Below, piece by piece: positions 18,193-28,011 of a stretch of 64,000 bases of DNA. The stretch comes from Lachnospiraceae bacterium (lineage in GTDB: Bacteria > Bacillota > Clostridia > Lachnospirales > Lachnospiraceae), in assembly GCA_910574885.1 (NCBI GenBank), contig CAJTDD010000016.1, positions 48,488 to 112,487 of the forward strand. Direction: 5' to 3'. Below the pieces are notes generated by a model. That model was given only the letters and a program-made list of their open reading frames with translations. It did no database searches and was not told the DNA's origin. How positions within the stretch are numbered: position 1 is the first letter of the stretch; every line of letters begins with the position of its first letter. A program made the position numbers and the translations under genes.

Positions 18193-18668
18193 GTACGCTG
18201 TGTTATATTGAGCGTGACCATCAATATCTGATGCTGCACAGGACAGTGAAGAAGAATGATGTGAATAAGGATAAATGGATTGGCGTAGGCGGGCATTTTG
18301 AGGAGGATGAAAGTCCTGAGGAATGCCTGCTGCGGGAAGTGAAGGAAGAGACAGGATATACCCTGACTTCTTACCGGTATAGAGGGATTGTGACTTTTAT
18401 ATCTGGAAATGGAGTAACAGAGTATATGTCGTTGTTCACGGCGGACGGTTTTGAAGGAGAGCAGATTCCCTGTGATGAAGGAGAACTGGAGTGGGTGGAT
18501 ATTGACAAGATTCAGGAATTGAATATCTGGGAAGGCGATAAGATTTTCTTCCGGCTGTTGGCGCAGGAGCGGGAATTTTTCTCGCTGAAATTGGTGTATG
18601 ACGGACATGATGGGCTTGTTTCTGCAGCCCTTAACGGAATAGTGATGGAACTGCCTTCCGGAGACTGA
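18180..18668 (+). CDS. Nudix hydrolase, MutT/8-oxo-dGTP diphosphatase-like
   Basis: A 162-residue protein with an intact Nudix box (GHFEEDESPEECLLREVKEE followed by TGY, about residues 41-63), with Glu residues for magnesium. The family hydrolyses nucleoside diphosphates linked to another moiety; closest in style to MutT-like oxidised-nucleotide sanitation enzymes. The ATG at 18180 overlaps a short upstream ORF in another frame. Confidence 0.9.
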   Translation: MAKLSTLCYIERDHQYLMLHRTVKKNDVNKDKWIGVGGHFEEDESPEECLLREVKEETGYTLTSYRYRGIVTFISGNGVTEYMSLFTADGFEGEQIPCDEGELEWVDIDKIQELNIWEGDKIFFRLLAQEREFFSLKLVYDGHDGLVSAALNGIVMELPSGD

Positions 18669-18690
18669 CAGAAGGGCAGCACAGATATCA

Positions 18691-18730
18691 AAAACGGGAG
18701 CGCCACATATAACTGCGGCGCTCCCGTTTT
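18691..18730. terminator. Bidirectional terminator between convergent genes
   Basis: Perfect 14-bp stem AAAACGGGAGCGCC (18691-18704) / GGCGCTCCCGTTTT (18717-18730), with A and T tails; it serves the Nudix gene and, on the other strand, the EAL protein gene ending at 18769. Confidence 0.9.
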
Positions 18731-18768
18731 GTACGGATATCCGTAACATCCTTGATTCTTATGAATGC

Positions 18769-21684
18769 TTATCTCTGGGACAGCCTGGCCTCAAAATCTG
18801 CCTCCGGAACCGGCTTCGCATAGCGGTATCCTTGGGCAACCCGCGCCCCAATCTCCCGCATCAGTTCCACATCCGCATCCGTCTCCACGCCTTCACACAC
18901 AATCTGGGAGCCTAGATTGTCTGCAAGCTCCACAATACTCTTCATAATCTTCACCTGACGCTCCCTATCCTTCTTATTCAACAGGAAAGAACGGTCAAGC
19001 TTGATTACGGATGCCGGAATCTTCTCGATTACGCCAAGGGAAGAATACCCTGCGCCAAAATCATCAATAGAGAGCCTTACCCCCTTGGCGTGAAGGTCGT
19101 CCAAGGTCTGCTTGGCGAGATTCTCCTCCATCTCCTCCATGACGAGTGTCTCCGTAATTTCAACCTCAATCAGCTCTTTGGGGATACGGTACTCATCCAA
19201 CACCTGCTCAAACCGCTTGGCAAAATCCGGCTTCACAAAATGCATCCGGGAGAAATTACAGGAAATCGTCACAACCTTTTCCCCGCTGTCTATCCGTCTG
19301 CGGAGCATCTTGCAGGCACACTGGAGTATAAAGAAATCAATGTCCGCCACCTTCCCGGTCTGTTCATAGTAGGGGATGAAGAACCAGGGAGTCCGCACAG
19401 CGCCGTCCGCCGTCGGGTCCAGAAAACGTACCAACGCCTCAGCGCCCACAATCTCCTCTGTGTTGACATCCACCTTCGCCTGATAATAAGCGACAAAATT
19501 CTCTTCTATATCCACGGAATCCAACAGCTTTTCCCGCCGATGCCGTTCACGTACCGCCTTTTCAAGTTCCTCATCATAGATCCGGATATTCTCCCCGCTG
19601 TCACTGTCAATAAAATCAATCGCCTGGCTTGCACAGTCAATCGCTCCCCGCAGGTCGTCGTTGTCATGGGATATAAAATAGATTCCCATCTGGACTTCAA
19701 TCCGGCTTTCAATCGTCTGGAAAATCCGTTCTTCAATGAACTGCTGAATCTTTTTGGCTCTCTTAGCGATATCTCCATTCTCATCAGACAAAAGGAATGC
19801 AAAATGCGCCCCGTCAGCTTTTGCACAGATTTCATTCTTTCCGTCAACGCATTGGGTCAGGACCTTTGCAATCAAAGCCAGAAGCTTTTGGCCGTTATTC
19901 CATCCATAGATTACCTTGAAACGCTGAAATTGTGAAATATTGAGGTAAACAATGCCGTACTGCTGGGCGGCCCGGTTAGGCAGAATTTTTTTCTCGCCCG
20001 TATAGATGAGGTAATTCAGGTTCCCGATGTCAATCTCCACATCCTTGTACATCAGCTTCTGAATCTTCTTGGCATCCCGGATGATATGCAGCGCCACCAT
20101 TACAATCACCAGCATAATTACAATCAGGATCAGGATGATGACAAAACTATGTTCCTGTATGAAGATGCCGACACTTGCCAGGGAATACACGTTACTCTCC
20201 AGCATATAGTCGCTGATTGCCCTTGCATCTATGGTCAGCAGCGTCTTGTTCAGTATACCTGCAAGCTCAGGGGAGTCGTTGCGGACAGTCATAGAAATCC
20301 CCAGGCCGTCGCTTAATACATTCTTAATCTCCAAGTCATAATAGCGCATCTGGGAACTCAGCAGATATTCTGTCAAATAGCCGTCGCACATGACAGCGTC
20401 CACGTTCCCGTCCTTCACAGCGTCCAGGCAATCCTTAGGGCTGTCGTATACCTTAACAGAAGTGCCTGCCGTACCGATTAGTTCGGTAGCTTTATTTGAA
20501 AGATAATCAACCGTTGCCAGAGACTCAATCGACTCCATCTCCGTTCTTTCCTTCGAGACGAATACCAGAGGAACCTGTACATAATCTTTGATCTTGGAAA
20601 GCTGATGGTTATGGGCTTCACCCTCGGCATGGACACAATAAGACATAACGTCAATCTCTCCATTCTCAAGGGCAGTGCGCGCTTCCTGAGGGTTCGCCTC
20701 CTTTTGCCAGGAGATGTTAATCCCGGTAAGCGCTGCGATACCCTCCAACATTTCCTTCGTCAATCCTTTGCACTCGCCATCCTCCTCATAGACAAATGGG
20801 TAATAACTGTCAAGATAACCAACCTTGATGGTGTCTGTCTCGTCAAGATATTCCTTCTCATCTAAAGTAAATACAATGGTCTTGTCCAGCTTGCTCTGAT
20901 AGAAGCGATTCATCAACTGGGTTTCCAGACCCGGCTCATTCATCTTCAAATCTGCAATGGCGTTGTTCAGTTCACGCATCACATCATCATTCCCGGGATA
21001 AGAGAGGTAGTAAAAGGGCCTTGGGGCAAAACGCCCAATCAAGCGCTGTCCTTCCCTGATTTCCATGAAAGTATGGACAAGTGCGTCCACTTCCCCCCGA
21101 TCAAGCGCATCCTGTAAGTCTGCCGTGGAATCATATTCCCTGATTTTCGGAGACGCAACCCCGTTGTCGGCAAGATAACCCAGAAATTCCTCCCTGCGTA
21201 CATAGGTACGGACCATCCCGAAGGTGATTTCCTCCATGGCTTCAAAATCCTCATATGCCAGGCTGCTGTCTGGATTGGTGGCTATGATACCGAAGGTATA
21301 TCCGCTGGACAGGTCTGCATACTGGTAAGTCTCCGCCCGTTCCGCCGAATACTGGGCGCTGCCTACCAGGTCCGCCTTGTGCTCGGCCACAAGGGTAAGC
21401 GCCGCATCCCAGTCCTTACATTCCACATATTCAATTTCCCAGTTGGTATAGTTGCGTAACGCTTCCAGATAATCCACATCCATACCGATATAGCTGCCGT
21501 CTTCCCCTTTCATATGGTATCCGTTCATTGGGAAAAACGCGACCTTTACCGTCCGCTTTTCTGCCGCGTGGGCGGTGTGTGGCATGAATCCGGCAGACAT
21601 GCACGCTGTCAGAATCAGGCATAGAAAAATTAACACGCCACGTTTCAATCTTCTGTTTTTCATTCCTGCTAACATCCCTTTCAT
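18769..21684 (-). CDS. Dual periplasmic-binding-domain receptor with degenerate GGDEF and intact EAL domains
   Basis: About 970 residues. An N-terminal signal sequence (possibly a lipoprotein: LILTAC) is followed by two SBP_bac_3-like amino-acid-binding domains (about residues 45-275 and 285-510), a transmembrane helix (SFVIILILIVIMLVIVMVAL), a GGDEF-fold domain whose signature reads ADGAHFA instead of GGDEFA and is therefore probably inactive, and an EAL domain with GAEALVRF, ISCNFSR, VEITET, IDDFGAGYSS, IKLDRSF and CEGVET all present. It should degrade cyclic di-GMP in response to an extracellular solute. Several starts are possible (TTG 21693, ATG 21684, 21675, 21663); the signal peptide fits any. 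Confidence 0.88.
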   Translation of the reverse strand: MKGMLAGMKNRRLKRGVLIFLCLILTACMSAGFMPHTAHAAEKRTVKVAFFPMNGYHMKGEDGSYIGMDVDYLEALRNYTNWEIEYVECKDWDAALTLVAEHKADLVGSAQYSAERAETYQYADLSSGYTFGIIATNPDSSLAYEDFEAMEEITFGMVRTYVRREEFLGYLADNGVASPKIREYDSTADLQDALDRGEVDALVHTFMEIREGQRLIGRFAPRPFYYLSYPGNDDVMRELNNAIADLKMNEPGLETQLMNRFYQSKLDKTIVFTLDEKEYLDETDTIKVGYLDSYYPFVYEEDGECKGLTKEMLEGIAALTGINISWQKEANPQEARTALENGEIDVMSYCVHAEGEAHNHQLSKIKDYVQVPLVFVSKERTEMESIESLATVDYLSNKATELIGTAGTSVKVYDSPKDCLDAVKDGNVDAVMCDGYLTEYLLSSQMRYYDLEIKNVLSDGLGISMTVRNDSPELAGILNKTLLTIDARAISDYMLESNVYSLASVGIFIQEHSFVIILILIVIMLVIVMVALHIIRDAKKIQKLMYKDVEIDIGNLNYLIYTGEKKILPNRAAQQYGIVYLNISQFQRFKVIYGWNNGQKLLALIAKVLTQCVDGKNEICAKADGAHFAFLLSDENGDIAKRAKKIQQFIEERIFQTIESRIEVQMGIYFISHDNDDLRGAIDCASQAIDFIDSDSGENIRIYDEELEKAVRERHRREKLLDSVDIEENFVAYYQAKVDVNTEEIVGAEALVRFLDPTADGAVRTPWFFIPYYEQTGKVADIDFFILQCACKMLRRRIDSGEKVVTISCNFSRMHFVKPDFAKRFEQVLDEYRIPKELIEVEITETLVMEEMEENLAKQTLDDLHAKGVRLSIDDFGAGYSSLGVIEKIPASVIKLDRSFLLNKKDRERQVKIMKSIVELADNLGSQIVCEGVETDADVELMREIGARVAQGYRYAKPVPEADFEARLSQR

Positions 21685-21800
21685 TCCCCGCAAACTGAAT
21701 GTCCCCCAACCGTTAAGTAAATACGGGCCTTATTGTCACTATTATACCAAATCGCAGGCATAATGACTATACTTCCAATGAAAAAACTACAAGTAAACAA

Positions 21801-21839
21801 AAGGACTGAGGCTGCGATTTTGCAACAGCCCCAGTCCTT
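21801..21839 (-). terminator. Terminator of the sigma/anti-sigma operon
   Basis: Stem AAGGACTG-GGCTG / CAGCC-CAGTCCTT, followed on the minus strand by TTGTTT; lies just past the anti-sigma stop. Confidence 0.8.
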
Positions 21840-21851
21840 GATAGGAATGGA

Positions 21852-22724
21852 CTAATACAGAAACAGAATATCTTCATGCCCGGAGGAATCCCTGGTTCCT
21901 TGTTCCTTCATTTCCAGTTCCTCCTGAACCCTTTTTTCCACAGACGCCGGCGCTGGCATAATCTCCTGTCCCTCCTTCCAGATGGTAAATCGTTTATTAT
22001 GCTTGCCCTGATAATAGATAAATGAGTTTTTATGGACTGCTGCAGGAAAGTCCCAAAAGTCGCTGTCATCCGGGAAAATCTCTTCCTGTCCAACGGTCTC
22101 TTCGGCGGGAACTACGAAGGAGTATGTCTGGGAATCCAACCGGCCAAGAAATACTTGTTCCAATCTGGATACTTTCTCAAGGGACAGACAGCTTTCTCCA
22201 TTGTCATAAGATTCGGAATATTCACTGTCAGGAGAGTCGATCCTGTCGCCATATGAAATAGGGGAGCAAGGATGCTCGCTTTCTAACGTAATATAGAAAT
22301 CTCCGTTTTCTAACTGGTATAGTTCCGTCATTTGCATATCTTCGACTGCCACGCGTCTGTCGAACAGGTAAAGCTCCGGATTATACTCTTTTACTAAAGA
22401 AAGGGAGGTTGAAACCACGAATACCATAATGGCTGCCGACAGGACAACGACCACTTTCAGCCAGTTAATCTGCCGGGAAATCCGCCGTAACGTCTCGATA
22501 CCATCCGAAGCAGAAGAGCCGGATTCATTGCCGTTCTTTGCGCCGGTTCCGTCCTGCGCAAGAGTGACAGGAGGAAGTTCGGAGTTTAACGCATCCAGAT
22601 ATTCACGGCAATCCTCACATTCAGGCAGATGCCCTTCAATCAAATCCTTACTTTTCTCGCTGCATACGTCATCTTTATAGAGGGGCAGCAAATCTCTAAT
22701 TACATCACAAGATATTTTATTCAT
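21852..22724 (-). CDS. Anti-sigma factor with zinc-finger (zf-HC2-like) domain
   Basis: A 290-residue protein. The N-terminal anti-sigma domain carries the His-x3-Cys-x2-Cys zinc motif in EGHLPECEDCREYL; a single transmembrane helix (LKVVVVLSAAIMVFVVSTSLSLV) follows, with an extracellular C-terminal domain. ATG 22724 has AAAGGAGATCGTT upstream; the longer frame is not supported. It lies immediately downstream of the ECF sigma gene, its presumed partner, which it would hold at the membrane until a signal releases it. Confidence 0.88.
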   Translation of the reverse strand: MNKISCDVIRDLLPLYKDDVCSEKSKDLIEGHLPECEDCREYLDALNSELPPVTLAQDGTGAKNGNESGSSASDGIETLRRISRQINWLKVVVVLSAAIMVFVVSTSLSLVKEYNPELYLFDRRVAVEDMQMTELYQLENGDFYITLESEHPCSPISYGDRIDSPDSEYSESYDNGESCLSLEKVSRLEQVFLGRLDSQTYSFVVPAEETVGQEEIFPDDSDFWDFPAAVHKNSFIYYQGKHNKRFTIWKEGQEIMPAPASVEKRVQEELEMKEQGTRDSSGHEDILFLY

Positions 22725-22767
22725 AACGATCTCCTTTCTGCCGCCGTTTTCAGGCGGCCGCTTCTTC

Positions 22768-23247
22768 TTAATCCTGCATATGCTCCCGTATCTTGAGCCT
22801 TGCCCGGTGGTAGGTGACTCTTGCCCAGTTTTCCTGCTTTTCAAAGATTTCTGCGATTTCCTTAAAACTTAAATCACCAAGTACCCTGAGAGTAAAGACT
22901 TCCTTGTACGGCTCGCTCAGGCAATGAAGGACTTTATAGATGGAGAGGGCTTCGCCTTTTCGGATACAGATATCCTCCACGTCCGAATCGTCCGGCATAT
23001 CTTCCAGGGCTTCGGAGTGTACCGGCTTTTTCTTACGTGTGCCGGAGATATAGAGATTCTTGGCTATCTGGCAGAGCCATGTCTTCACAGAGCAGTTCCC
23101 GCGGAAATTTTTGGCTTCTTTGAGCGCTTTGAAAAACGTTTCCTGAGTAATCTCTTCGGCAATGTGCGGATCCTTACTCATTGCCAGTACAAACAGATAA
23201 ACGTCTTTAAAAAATCGTTCATACAGATCGTCAAAATCAATCTTCAT
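22768..23247 (-). CDS. ECF-type RNA polymerase sigma factor
   Basis: A 159-residue sigma-70 family protein with region 2 (PHIAEEITQETFFKALKEAKNFRG, then VKTWLCQIAKNLY) and region 4 (SEPYKEVFTLRVLGDLSFKEIAEIF with a WARVTYHRARLKIREH helix). An AAGGAGGTGAGGG ribosome-binding site precedes the ATG. An anti-sigma gene follows after 43 bases, and an ECF-like promoter lies upstream, suggesting positive autoregulation. Confidence 0.92.
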   Translation of the reverse strand: MKIDFDDLYERFFKDVYLFVLAMSKDPHIAEEITQETFFKALKEAKNFRGNCSVKTWLCQIAKNLYISGTRKKKPVHSEALEDMPDDSDVEDICIRKGEALSIYKVLHCLSEPYKEVFTLRVLGDLSFKEIAEIFEKQENWARVTYHRARLKIREHMQD

Positions 23248-23272
23248 TCCCTCACCTCCTTCATTTGCTAAT

Positions 23273-23300
23273 TAGACGCATGACTTGGCGTTTCGTTACA
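23273..23300 (-). promoter_or_regulatory. Candidate ECF autoregulatory promoter
   Basis: On the minus strand TGTAAC (23300-23295) and CGTCTA (23278-23273) are separated by 16 bases. This resembles TGTAAC/CGTC promoters read by many Firmicute ECF factors. Confidence 0.6.
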
Positions 23301-23431
23301 AAGATTATAAGATATTTTTTTAATCCTAATTAAAAAAATTTCATAAAATTGGTTTTTTAGCTAAAAATGTATGGAAAAATAGGTTATAATAAAGTATATT
23401 ATATATTTTTATGCAGAAAGGAAGATAAAAG

Positions 23432-23740
23432 ATGGCAGCATTACATTTGACAAAGGAAAATTTTAAGAAAGAGGTATTGGAGTCTGATGTGCCGGTTCTG
23501 GTTGATTTCTGGGCGACATGGTGCGGACCCTGCCAGATGGTAGGACCGATTATCGAGGAGATTGCGGGAGAGGTCACAGATGCGAAGATTTGTAAGGTGG
23601 ACGTAGATGAGAACCCGGAACTGGCGAAGGAGTATCGGGTAATGTCAATCCCGACGCTGATGGTCTTCAAGAACGGAGAGGCGGTTAAAAGGGAAGTTGG
23701 CGCGAAGCCAAAGGATGAGATTTTGGACATGCTGAAATAG
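23432..23740 (+). CDS. trxA: Thioredoxin
   Basis: A 102-residue thioredoxin with the active site WATWCGPCQM and the cis-Pro loop SIPTLMVFKNGE. It reduces protein disulfides in the cytoplasm. A TATAAT at 23385-23390 precedes it and a hairpin terminator follows. Confidence 0.95.
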   Translation: MAALHLTKENFKKEVLESDVPVLVDFWATWCGPCQMVGPIIEEIAGEVTDAKICKVDVDENPELAKEYRVMSIPTLMVFKNGEAVKREVGAKPKDEILDMLK

Positions 23741-23777
23741 AGGCAGGAGAAGGCGTACTAAGTGATATTGAGAATTG

Positions 23778-23813
23778 TTGTGAAGTCAGTGATTAGGGCT
23801 TCACAAAATTTTT
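23778..23813 (+). terminator. Terminator of trxA
   Basis: Stem TTGTGAAG (23778-23785) / CTTCACAA (23799-23806), then AATTTTTAT. Confidence 0.75.
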
Positions 23814-23822
23814 ATAAAAGAA

Positions 23823-23849
23823 TTAGCACTCAATCCTTGACAGTGCTAA
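23823..23849. promoter_or_regulatory. CIRCE operator (HrcA site) overlapping the clpB promoter
   Basis: TTAGCACTC (23823-23831), nine bases, CAGTGCTAA (23841-23849); the consensus second arm is GAGTGCTAA, so one mismatch. It overlaps a TTGACA at 23837-23842, so bound HrcA would block transcription of clpB. hrcA itself is not in the window. Confidence 0.9.
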
Positions 23850-23917
23850 CAAAATGCGTTAATGTTATATTGTAAATAGAACACCAACTAATTCAGCATT
23901 AAAAAGGAGGCTGTACT

Positions 23918-26506
23918 ATGAATATAAATAAATTTACGCAGAAATCCATGCAGGCAGTGAACCAATGTGAGCGGGTAGCGCTGGAATACGGCAACCAGGA
24001 GATTGAACAGGAGCATCTCCTCTATGGGTTGCTGACTCAGGAGGACAGCTTGATACTCAAGCTCATGGAGAAGATGGGAATCGACAAGAACACGATTCTT
24101 GAACGGACAGAGGAAGCCCTTAGGAAACGGACCAAAGTACAGGGCGGCCAGCAGTTTATCGGGCAGGATTTGAATAAAGCGCTCATCCACGCCGAAGACG
24201 AAGCCCGGCAGATGGGGGATGAATATGTATCCGTTGAGCACATTTTCCTGTCCCTCCTGAAATACCCCAACAGAGAACTCAAGACCATTTTCCGGGAAAT
24301 GGGCATCAAACGGGATGACTTCCTGAAAGCATTGTCCACGGTCAGAGGCAACCAGCGTGTGACCAGCGATAACCCGGAAGATACCTATGACACCCTGAAC
24401 AAATACGGCTCAGACCTGGTAGAGCGCGCAAGGGAGCAGAAATTAGACCCGGTGATTGGGCGGGACTCAGAAATCCGCAATGTAATCAGGATTCTTTCCC
24501 GTAAGACGAAGAATAATCCTGTACTGATTGGAGAACCTGGCGTCGGCAAGACGGCTGTGGTAGAGGGATTGGCGCAGAGAATCGTCCGGGGCGACGTGCC
24601 GGAAGGACTGAAGGACAAGACCATTTTCTCGCTGGACATGGGCGCGCTGGTAGCAGGCGCAAAATACCGGGGCGAGTTCGAGGAGCGTCTGAAAGCCGTA
24701 CTGGAGGATGTGAAGAACAGCGACGGCAGGATCATCCTGTTCATCGACGAGCTGCATACCATTGTAGGGGCAGGCAAGACAGACGGCGCCATGGATGCTG
24801 GCAATATGCTAAAGCCGATGCTGGCAAGAGGGGAACTTCATTGTATCGGAGCGACGACGCTGGATGAATACCGGCAGTATATCGAGAAGGATGCCGCTCT
24901 GGAACGGCGTTTCCAGCCGGTGATGGTGGATGAGCCGACGGTGGAGGATGCCATTTCCATTCTCCGGGGGCTGAAAGATCGTTATGAGGTATTCCACGGG
25001 GTGAAGATTACGGACAGCGCGCTGGTAGCGGCGGCAACTTTGTCGGAGCGGTATATTTCCGACCGTTTTCTTCCGGACAAGGCAATCGACCTGGTAGACG
25101 AGGCGTGTGCGCTGATTAAGACGGAGCTTGACTCTATGCCTGCCGAGTTAGACGAACTCCAGAGGAAGATTATGCAGATGGAGATTGAGGAGGCGGCGCT
25201 CAAGAAGGAAGACGACCGGCTGAGCCGGGAGCGGCTGGAACACTTGCAGAAGGAATTGGCGGAGCTTAGGGAAGAGTTTGCCGGAAAGAAAGCACAGTGG
25301 GATAACGAAAAGGTGGATGTGGAGCGCGTCCGGAAACTTAGGGAAGAGATTGAGCAGATACACAAGGATATCGAGAAGGCGCAGCAGTCCTATGACCTGA
25401 ATAAAGCAGCAGAGTTACAGTATGGGAAACTTCCTCAGTTACAGAAGCAGTTAGAGGCAGAAGAAGCAAAAGTTAAGGATGAAGAGAAGTCTCTGGTTCA
25501 TGAGAGCGTGACCGACGAGGAAATCGGAAAAATCGTATCCCGGTGGACGGGGATTCCGGTCACAAAACTTAATGAGAGTGAGCGCAGCAAGACCCTTCAT
25601 CTGGCGGAAGAGCTTCATAAGCGGGTGATTGGGCAGGATGAAGGCGTGGAATTAGTGACAGAGGCGATTATCCGTTCCAAGGCTGGGATTAAAGATCCCA
25701 CGAAGCCCATTGGCTCATTTCTGTTCCTTGGACCTACGGGCGTGGGGAAGACCGAGCTTGCAAAGGCTCTTGCAGAGAGCCTGTTCGACGACGAGGGCAA
25801 CATGGTGCGGATTGACATGAGCGAATATATGGAGAAGTATTCTGTGTCAAGACTCATTGGGGCGCCTCCGGGATATGTGGGATATGACGAAGGCGGCCAG
25901 TTGACCGAGGCAGTCCGCAGGAAACCCTATTCCGTAGTGTTGTTCGACGAGGTGGAGAAAGCCCATCCAGACGTGTTCAATGTGCTGCTTCAGGTGCTGG
26001 ACGACGGGCGGATTACGGATTCCCAGGGGCGTACCGTGGACTTTAAGAATACGATTCTGATTATGACGTCTAATATTGGTTCTTCCTATTTATTAGAAGG
26101 AATTGATGACCAGGGGAATATCAGCGAGGAAAGCCAGAAGATGGTCATGGATGATTTAAGGGCGCATTTCAGGCCGGAATTCTTGAATCGGCTGGATGAG
26201 ACGATTCTGTTCAAGCCGTTGACGAAAGGCGATATTTATCATATTATTGACTTGTTGGTGGCAGATGTCAACAAACGTCTGGCGGACAGGGAGATTTCTA
26301 TTTCACTTACGGAGGCGGCGAAGAATTATGTGGTAGAGGGCGGATACGACCCGACTTATGGGGCAAGGCCGCTGAAACGATATCTCCAGAAGAATGTAGA
26401 GACGATGGCGGCAAGGCTGATGCTAAAGGGAGACATAGGGGCGCAGGATACTATCGTGCTGGATGTGGAGAATGGAAGTTTGAAGGCATTTGCAGGGCAT
26501 GAATGA
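23918..26506 (+). CDS. clpB: ATP-dependent disaggregase ClpB
   Basis: An 862-residue Hsp100 chaperone with a Clp N-domain, Walker A GEPGVGKT near residue 206, a long coiled-coil middle domain (about residues 405-530), a second Walker A GPTGVGKT near residue 606, and a C-terminal D2-small domain. The length and middle domain distinguish it from ClpC and ClpA. With DnaK it rescues aggregated proteins after heat shock. Control by HrcA is indicated by the upstream CIRCE element. Confidence 0.96.
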   Translation: MNINKFTQKSMQAVNQCERVALEYGNQEIEQEHLLYGLLTQEDSLILKLMEKMGIDKNTILERTEEALRKRTKVQGGQQFIGQDLNKALIHAEDEARQMGDEYVSVEHIFLSLLKYPNRELKTIFREMGIKRDDFLKALSTVRGNQRVTSDNPEDTYDTLNKYGSDLVERAREQKLDPVIGRDSEIRNVIRILSRKTKNNPVLIGEPGVGKTAVVEGLAQRIVRGDVPEGLKDKTIFSLDMGALVAGAKYRGEFEERLKAVLEDVKNSDGRIILFIDELHTIVGAGKTDGAMDAGNMLKPMLARGELHCIGATTLDEYRQYIEKDAALERRFQPVMVDEPTVEDAISILRGLKDRYEVFHGVKITDSALVAAATLSERYISDRFLPDKAIDLVDEACALIKTELDSMPAELDELQRKIMQMEIEEAALKKEDDRLSRERLEHLQKELAELREEFAGKKAQWDNEKVDVERVRKLREEIEQIHKDIEKAQQSYDLNKAAELQYGKLPQLQKQLEAEEAKVKDEEKSLVHESVTDEEIGKIVSRWTGIPVTKLNESERSKTLHLAEELHKRVIGQDEGVELVTEAIIRSKAGIKDPTKPIGSFLFLGPTGVGKTELAKALAESLFDDEGNMVRIDMSEYMEKYSVSRLIGAPPGYVGYDEGGQLTEAVRRKPYSVVLFDEVEKAHPDVFNVLLQVLDDGRITDSQGRTVDFKNTILIMTSNIGSSYLLEGIDDQGNISEESQKMVMDDLRAHFRPEFLNRLDETILFKPLTKGDIYHIIDLLVADVNKRLADREISISLTEAAKNYVVEGGYDPTYGARPLKRYLQKNVETMAARLMLKGDIGAQDTIVLDVENGSLKAFAGHE

Positions 26507-26529
26507 TATCAAAGAGCATGAACGCAATT

Positions 26530-26584
26530 ACGATAAGACTGAGGAGAGAGGATTGTCCGCTCTCCTCAAAGTATCGTTCATTTT
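26530..26584 (+). terminator. Terminator after clpB
   Basis: Extended hairpin: ACGATA / TATCGT outside TGAGGAGAG (26540-26548) / CTCTCCTCA (26560-26568), followed by TTCATTTTAG. Confidence 0.7.
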
Positions 26585-26661
26585 AGTAAATATAGCAGGA
26601 TAATATCAACCATTGTAAGTTATTTTTGTCATTTATTTCAAATAAAACTTTTCGTTTTTAC

Positions 26662-26689
26662 TTGACATTCATAGGAAATAAAGTATAAT
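26662..26689 (+). promoter_or_regulatory. Promoter of the LCP-sortase-substrate locus
   Basis: TTGACA (26662-26667), 16 bases, TATAAT (26684-26689), about 57 bases before the LCP start. Confidence 0.75.
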
Positions 26690-26745
26690 TCTTAATAGAA
26701 AGCATTTATTTGTTTTTTGTAGTGGACTGATATATGGAGGCAATG

Positions 26746-27957
26746 ATGAAAAAAAATAGCGACCTTTTCCCCGAAGTGGATAGTACAGGGGATTCTTCGG
26801 ATTTTTCAATCGAAGTCCTTTATGAGGATTCTTTTGACGACAGGCCTCTTGATGACGATGGCTCTTGGGATGATGATGAACATAGACATCACAGACACCG
26901 GCACAAGCATGAGAAGCACAAGAAACATCGCACCCTGAAGAGATGGAAGAAGGTTATGTTAGGCCTGATAGCGGTTATTGTGGTCGGTATTGCAGGACTG
27001 ACGGGGGGCTTCTTCTATTTGCGCGCCCAAGGTGAAAAACATCTTAAAACCAATGTTGCGGCAGCAGGGGACTCAGCAGAGGCGCAGGAAGGGTTATACA
27101 TTACATATAATAATAAGAAGTACCAATATAATGAGGATGTCATTAATTTCCTTTGTCTGGGAATAGCCAAGGATGTTCCGATTGAAGAAAAGACTGCTAT
27201 TACTGGACTTGAGACTGGAGGAGAAGGATTTGCAGATGCAGTAATTTTGGTAAGCCTTAATATTGCAAGCGGCAAGATTAAGATTTTCGCGATTCCAAGA
27301 GATACTATTGTTCCGGTTAAGGTTGTTGATTCGGCCGGATATTTTGTAAGAACCGAGAATATACAGCTTACTGCGCAACACGCATATGGACAGACCGCGG
27401 CAGAAGGCGCTGAGCTTATGGTAGATGCAGTGTCAAATTTATTTTACAAGGTGCCGATTCAACGGTATTGTTCGATTAACCTTTCCGCGATTCCAATTTT
27501 GAATGATGCGATTGGCGGAGTTGACGTGCAGGTGTTGGAGGATATTAATGGTTCTACTGGGACATATCGTGCTGGAGAGACTATTCATCTGGAAGGAAAG
27601 ATGGCGGAGGATTATGTACGCCAGAGAGATACCAACATCTATGGAAGCAGCTTGAATCGGCTTGAACGTGAAAAGCAATATATTACTAACTATTTTGCAA
27701 CAGCAAAAGAAGCAATAAAAAAGGATATGACGCTTCCGATTACGATTTATAACAGTCTTCAAGGCAATATGTTTACGAATATTACAGTGGAGGATATCGC
27801 CTATTTGGTGCCGGAATTATTGAATATCCCATTGAATGCGGAGGATATGATGACAATTCCAGGTGAAGCAACCTGGGGCGAATATATGGAGTATAATGTA
27901 GACACTAACCAGTTGAAAGAGATTGTTATCAATAATTTTTATAAAGAGATTCCATAA
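26746..27957 (+). CDS. LytR-CpsA-Psr (LCP) family protein
   Basis: About 403 residues. A long acidic then His/Lys-rich cytoplasmic N-terminus (HRHHRHRHKHEKHKKHR), one transmembrane helix (VMLGLIAVIVVGIAGLTGGFFYL) and an extracellular LCP domain with IPRDT and RQRDTNIYGSSLNRLEREKQY, which bind polyprenyl pyrophosphate. LCP enzymes attach secondary polymers to peptidoglycan. ATG 26746 is preferred because GGAGG at 26736-26740 would serve it; ATG 26734 lies too close. The sortase gene follows after about 54 bases. Confidence 0.88.
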   Translation: MKKNSDLFPEVDSTGDSSDFSIEVLYEDSFDDRPLDDDGSWDDDEHRHHRHRHKHEKHKKHRTLKRWKKVMLGLIAVIVVGIAGLTGGFFYLRAQGEKHLKTNVAAAGDSAEAQEGLYITYNNKKYQYNEDVINFLCLGIAKDVPIEEKTAITGLETGGEGFADAVILVSLNIASGKIKIFAIPRDTIVPVKVVDSAGYFVRTENIQLTAQHAYGQTAAEGAELMVDAVSNLFYKVPIQRYCSINLSAIPILNDAIGGVDVQVLEDINGSTGTYRAGETIHLEGKMAEDYVRQRDTNIYGSSLNRLEREKQYITNYFATAKEAIKKDMTLPITIYNSLQGNMFTNITVEDIAYLVPELLNIPLNAEDMMTIPGEATWGEYMEYNVDTNQLKEIVINNFYKEIP

Positions 27958-28011
27958 AGGGTTGATTATGGAGGGAAAACATAGTAAGATAAGGTTATGG
28001 AGGAGAGACCA

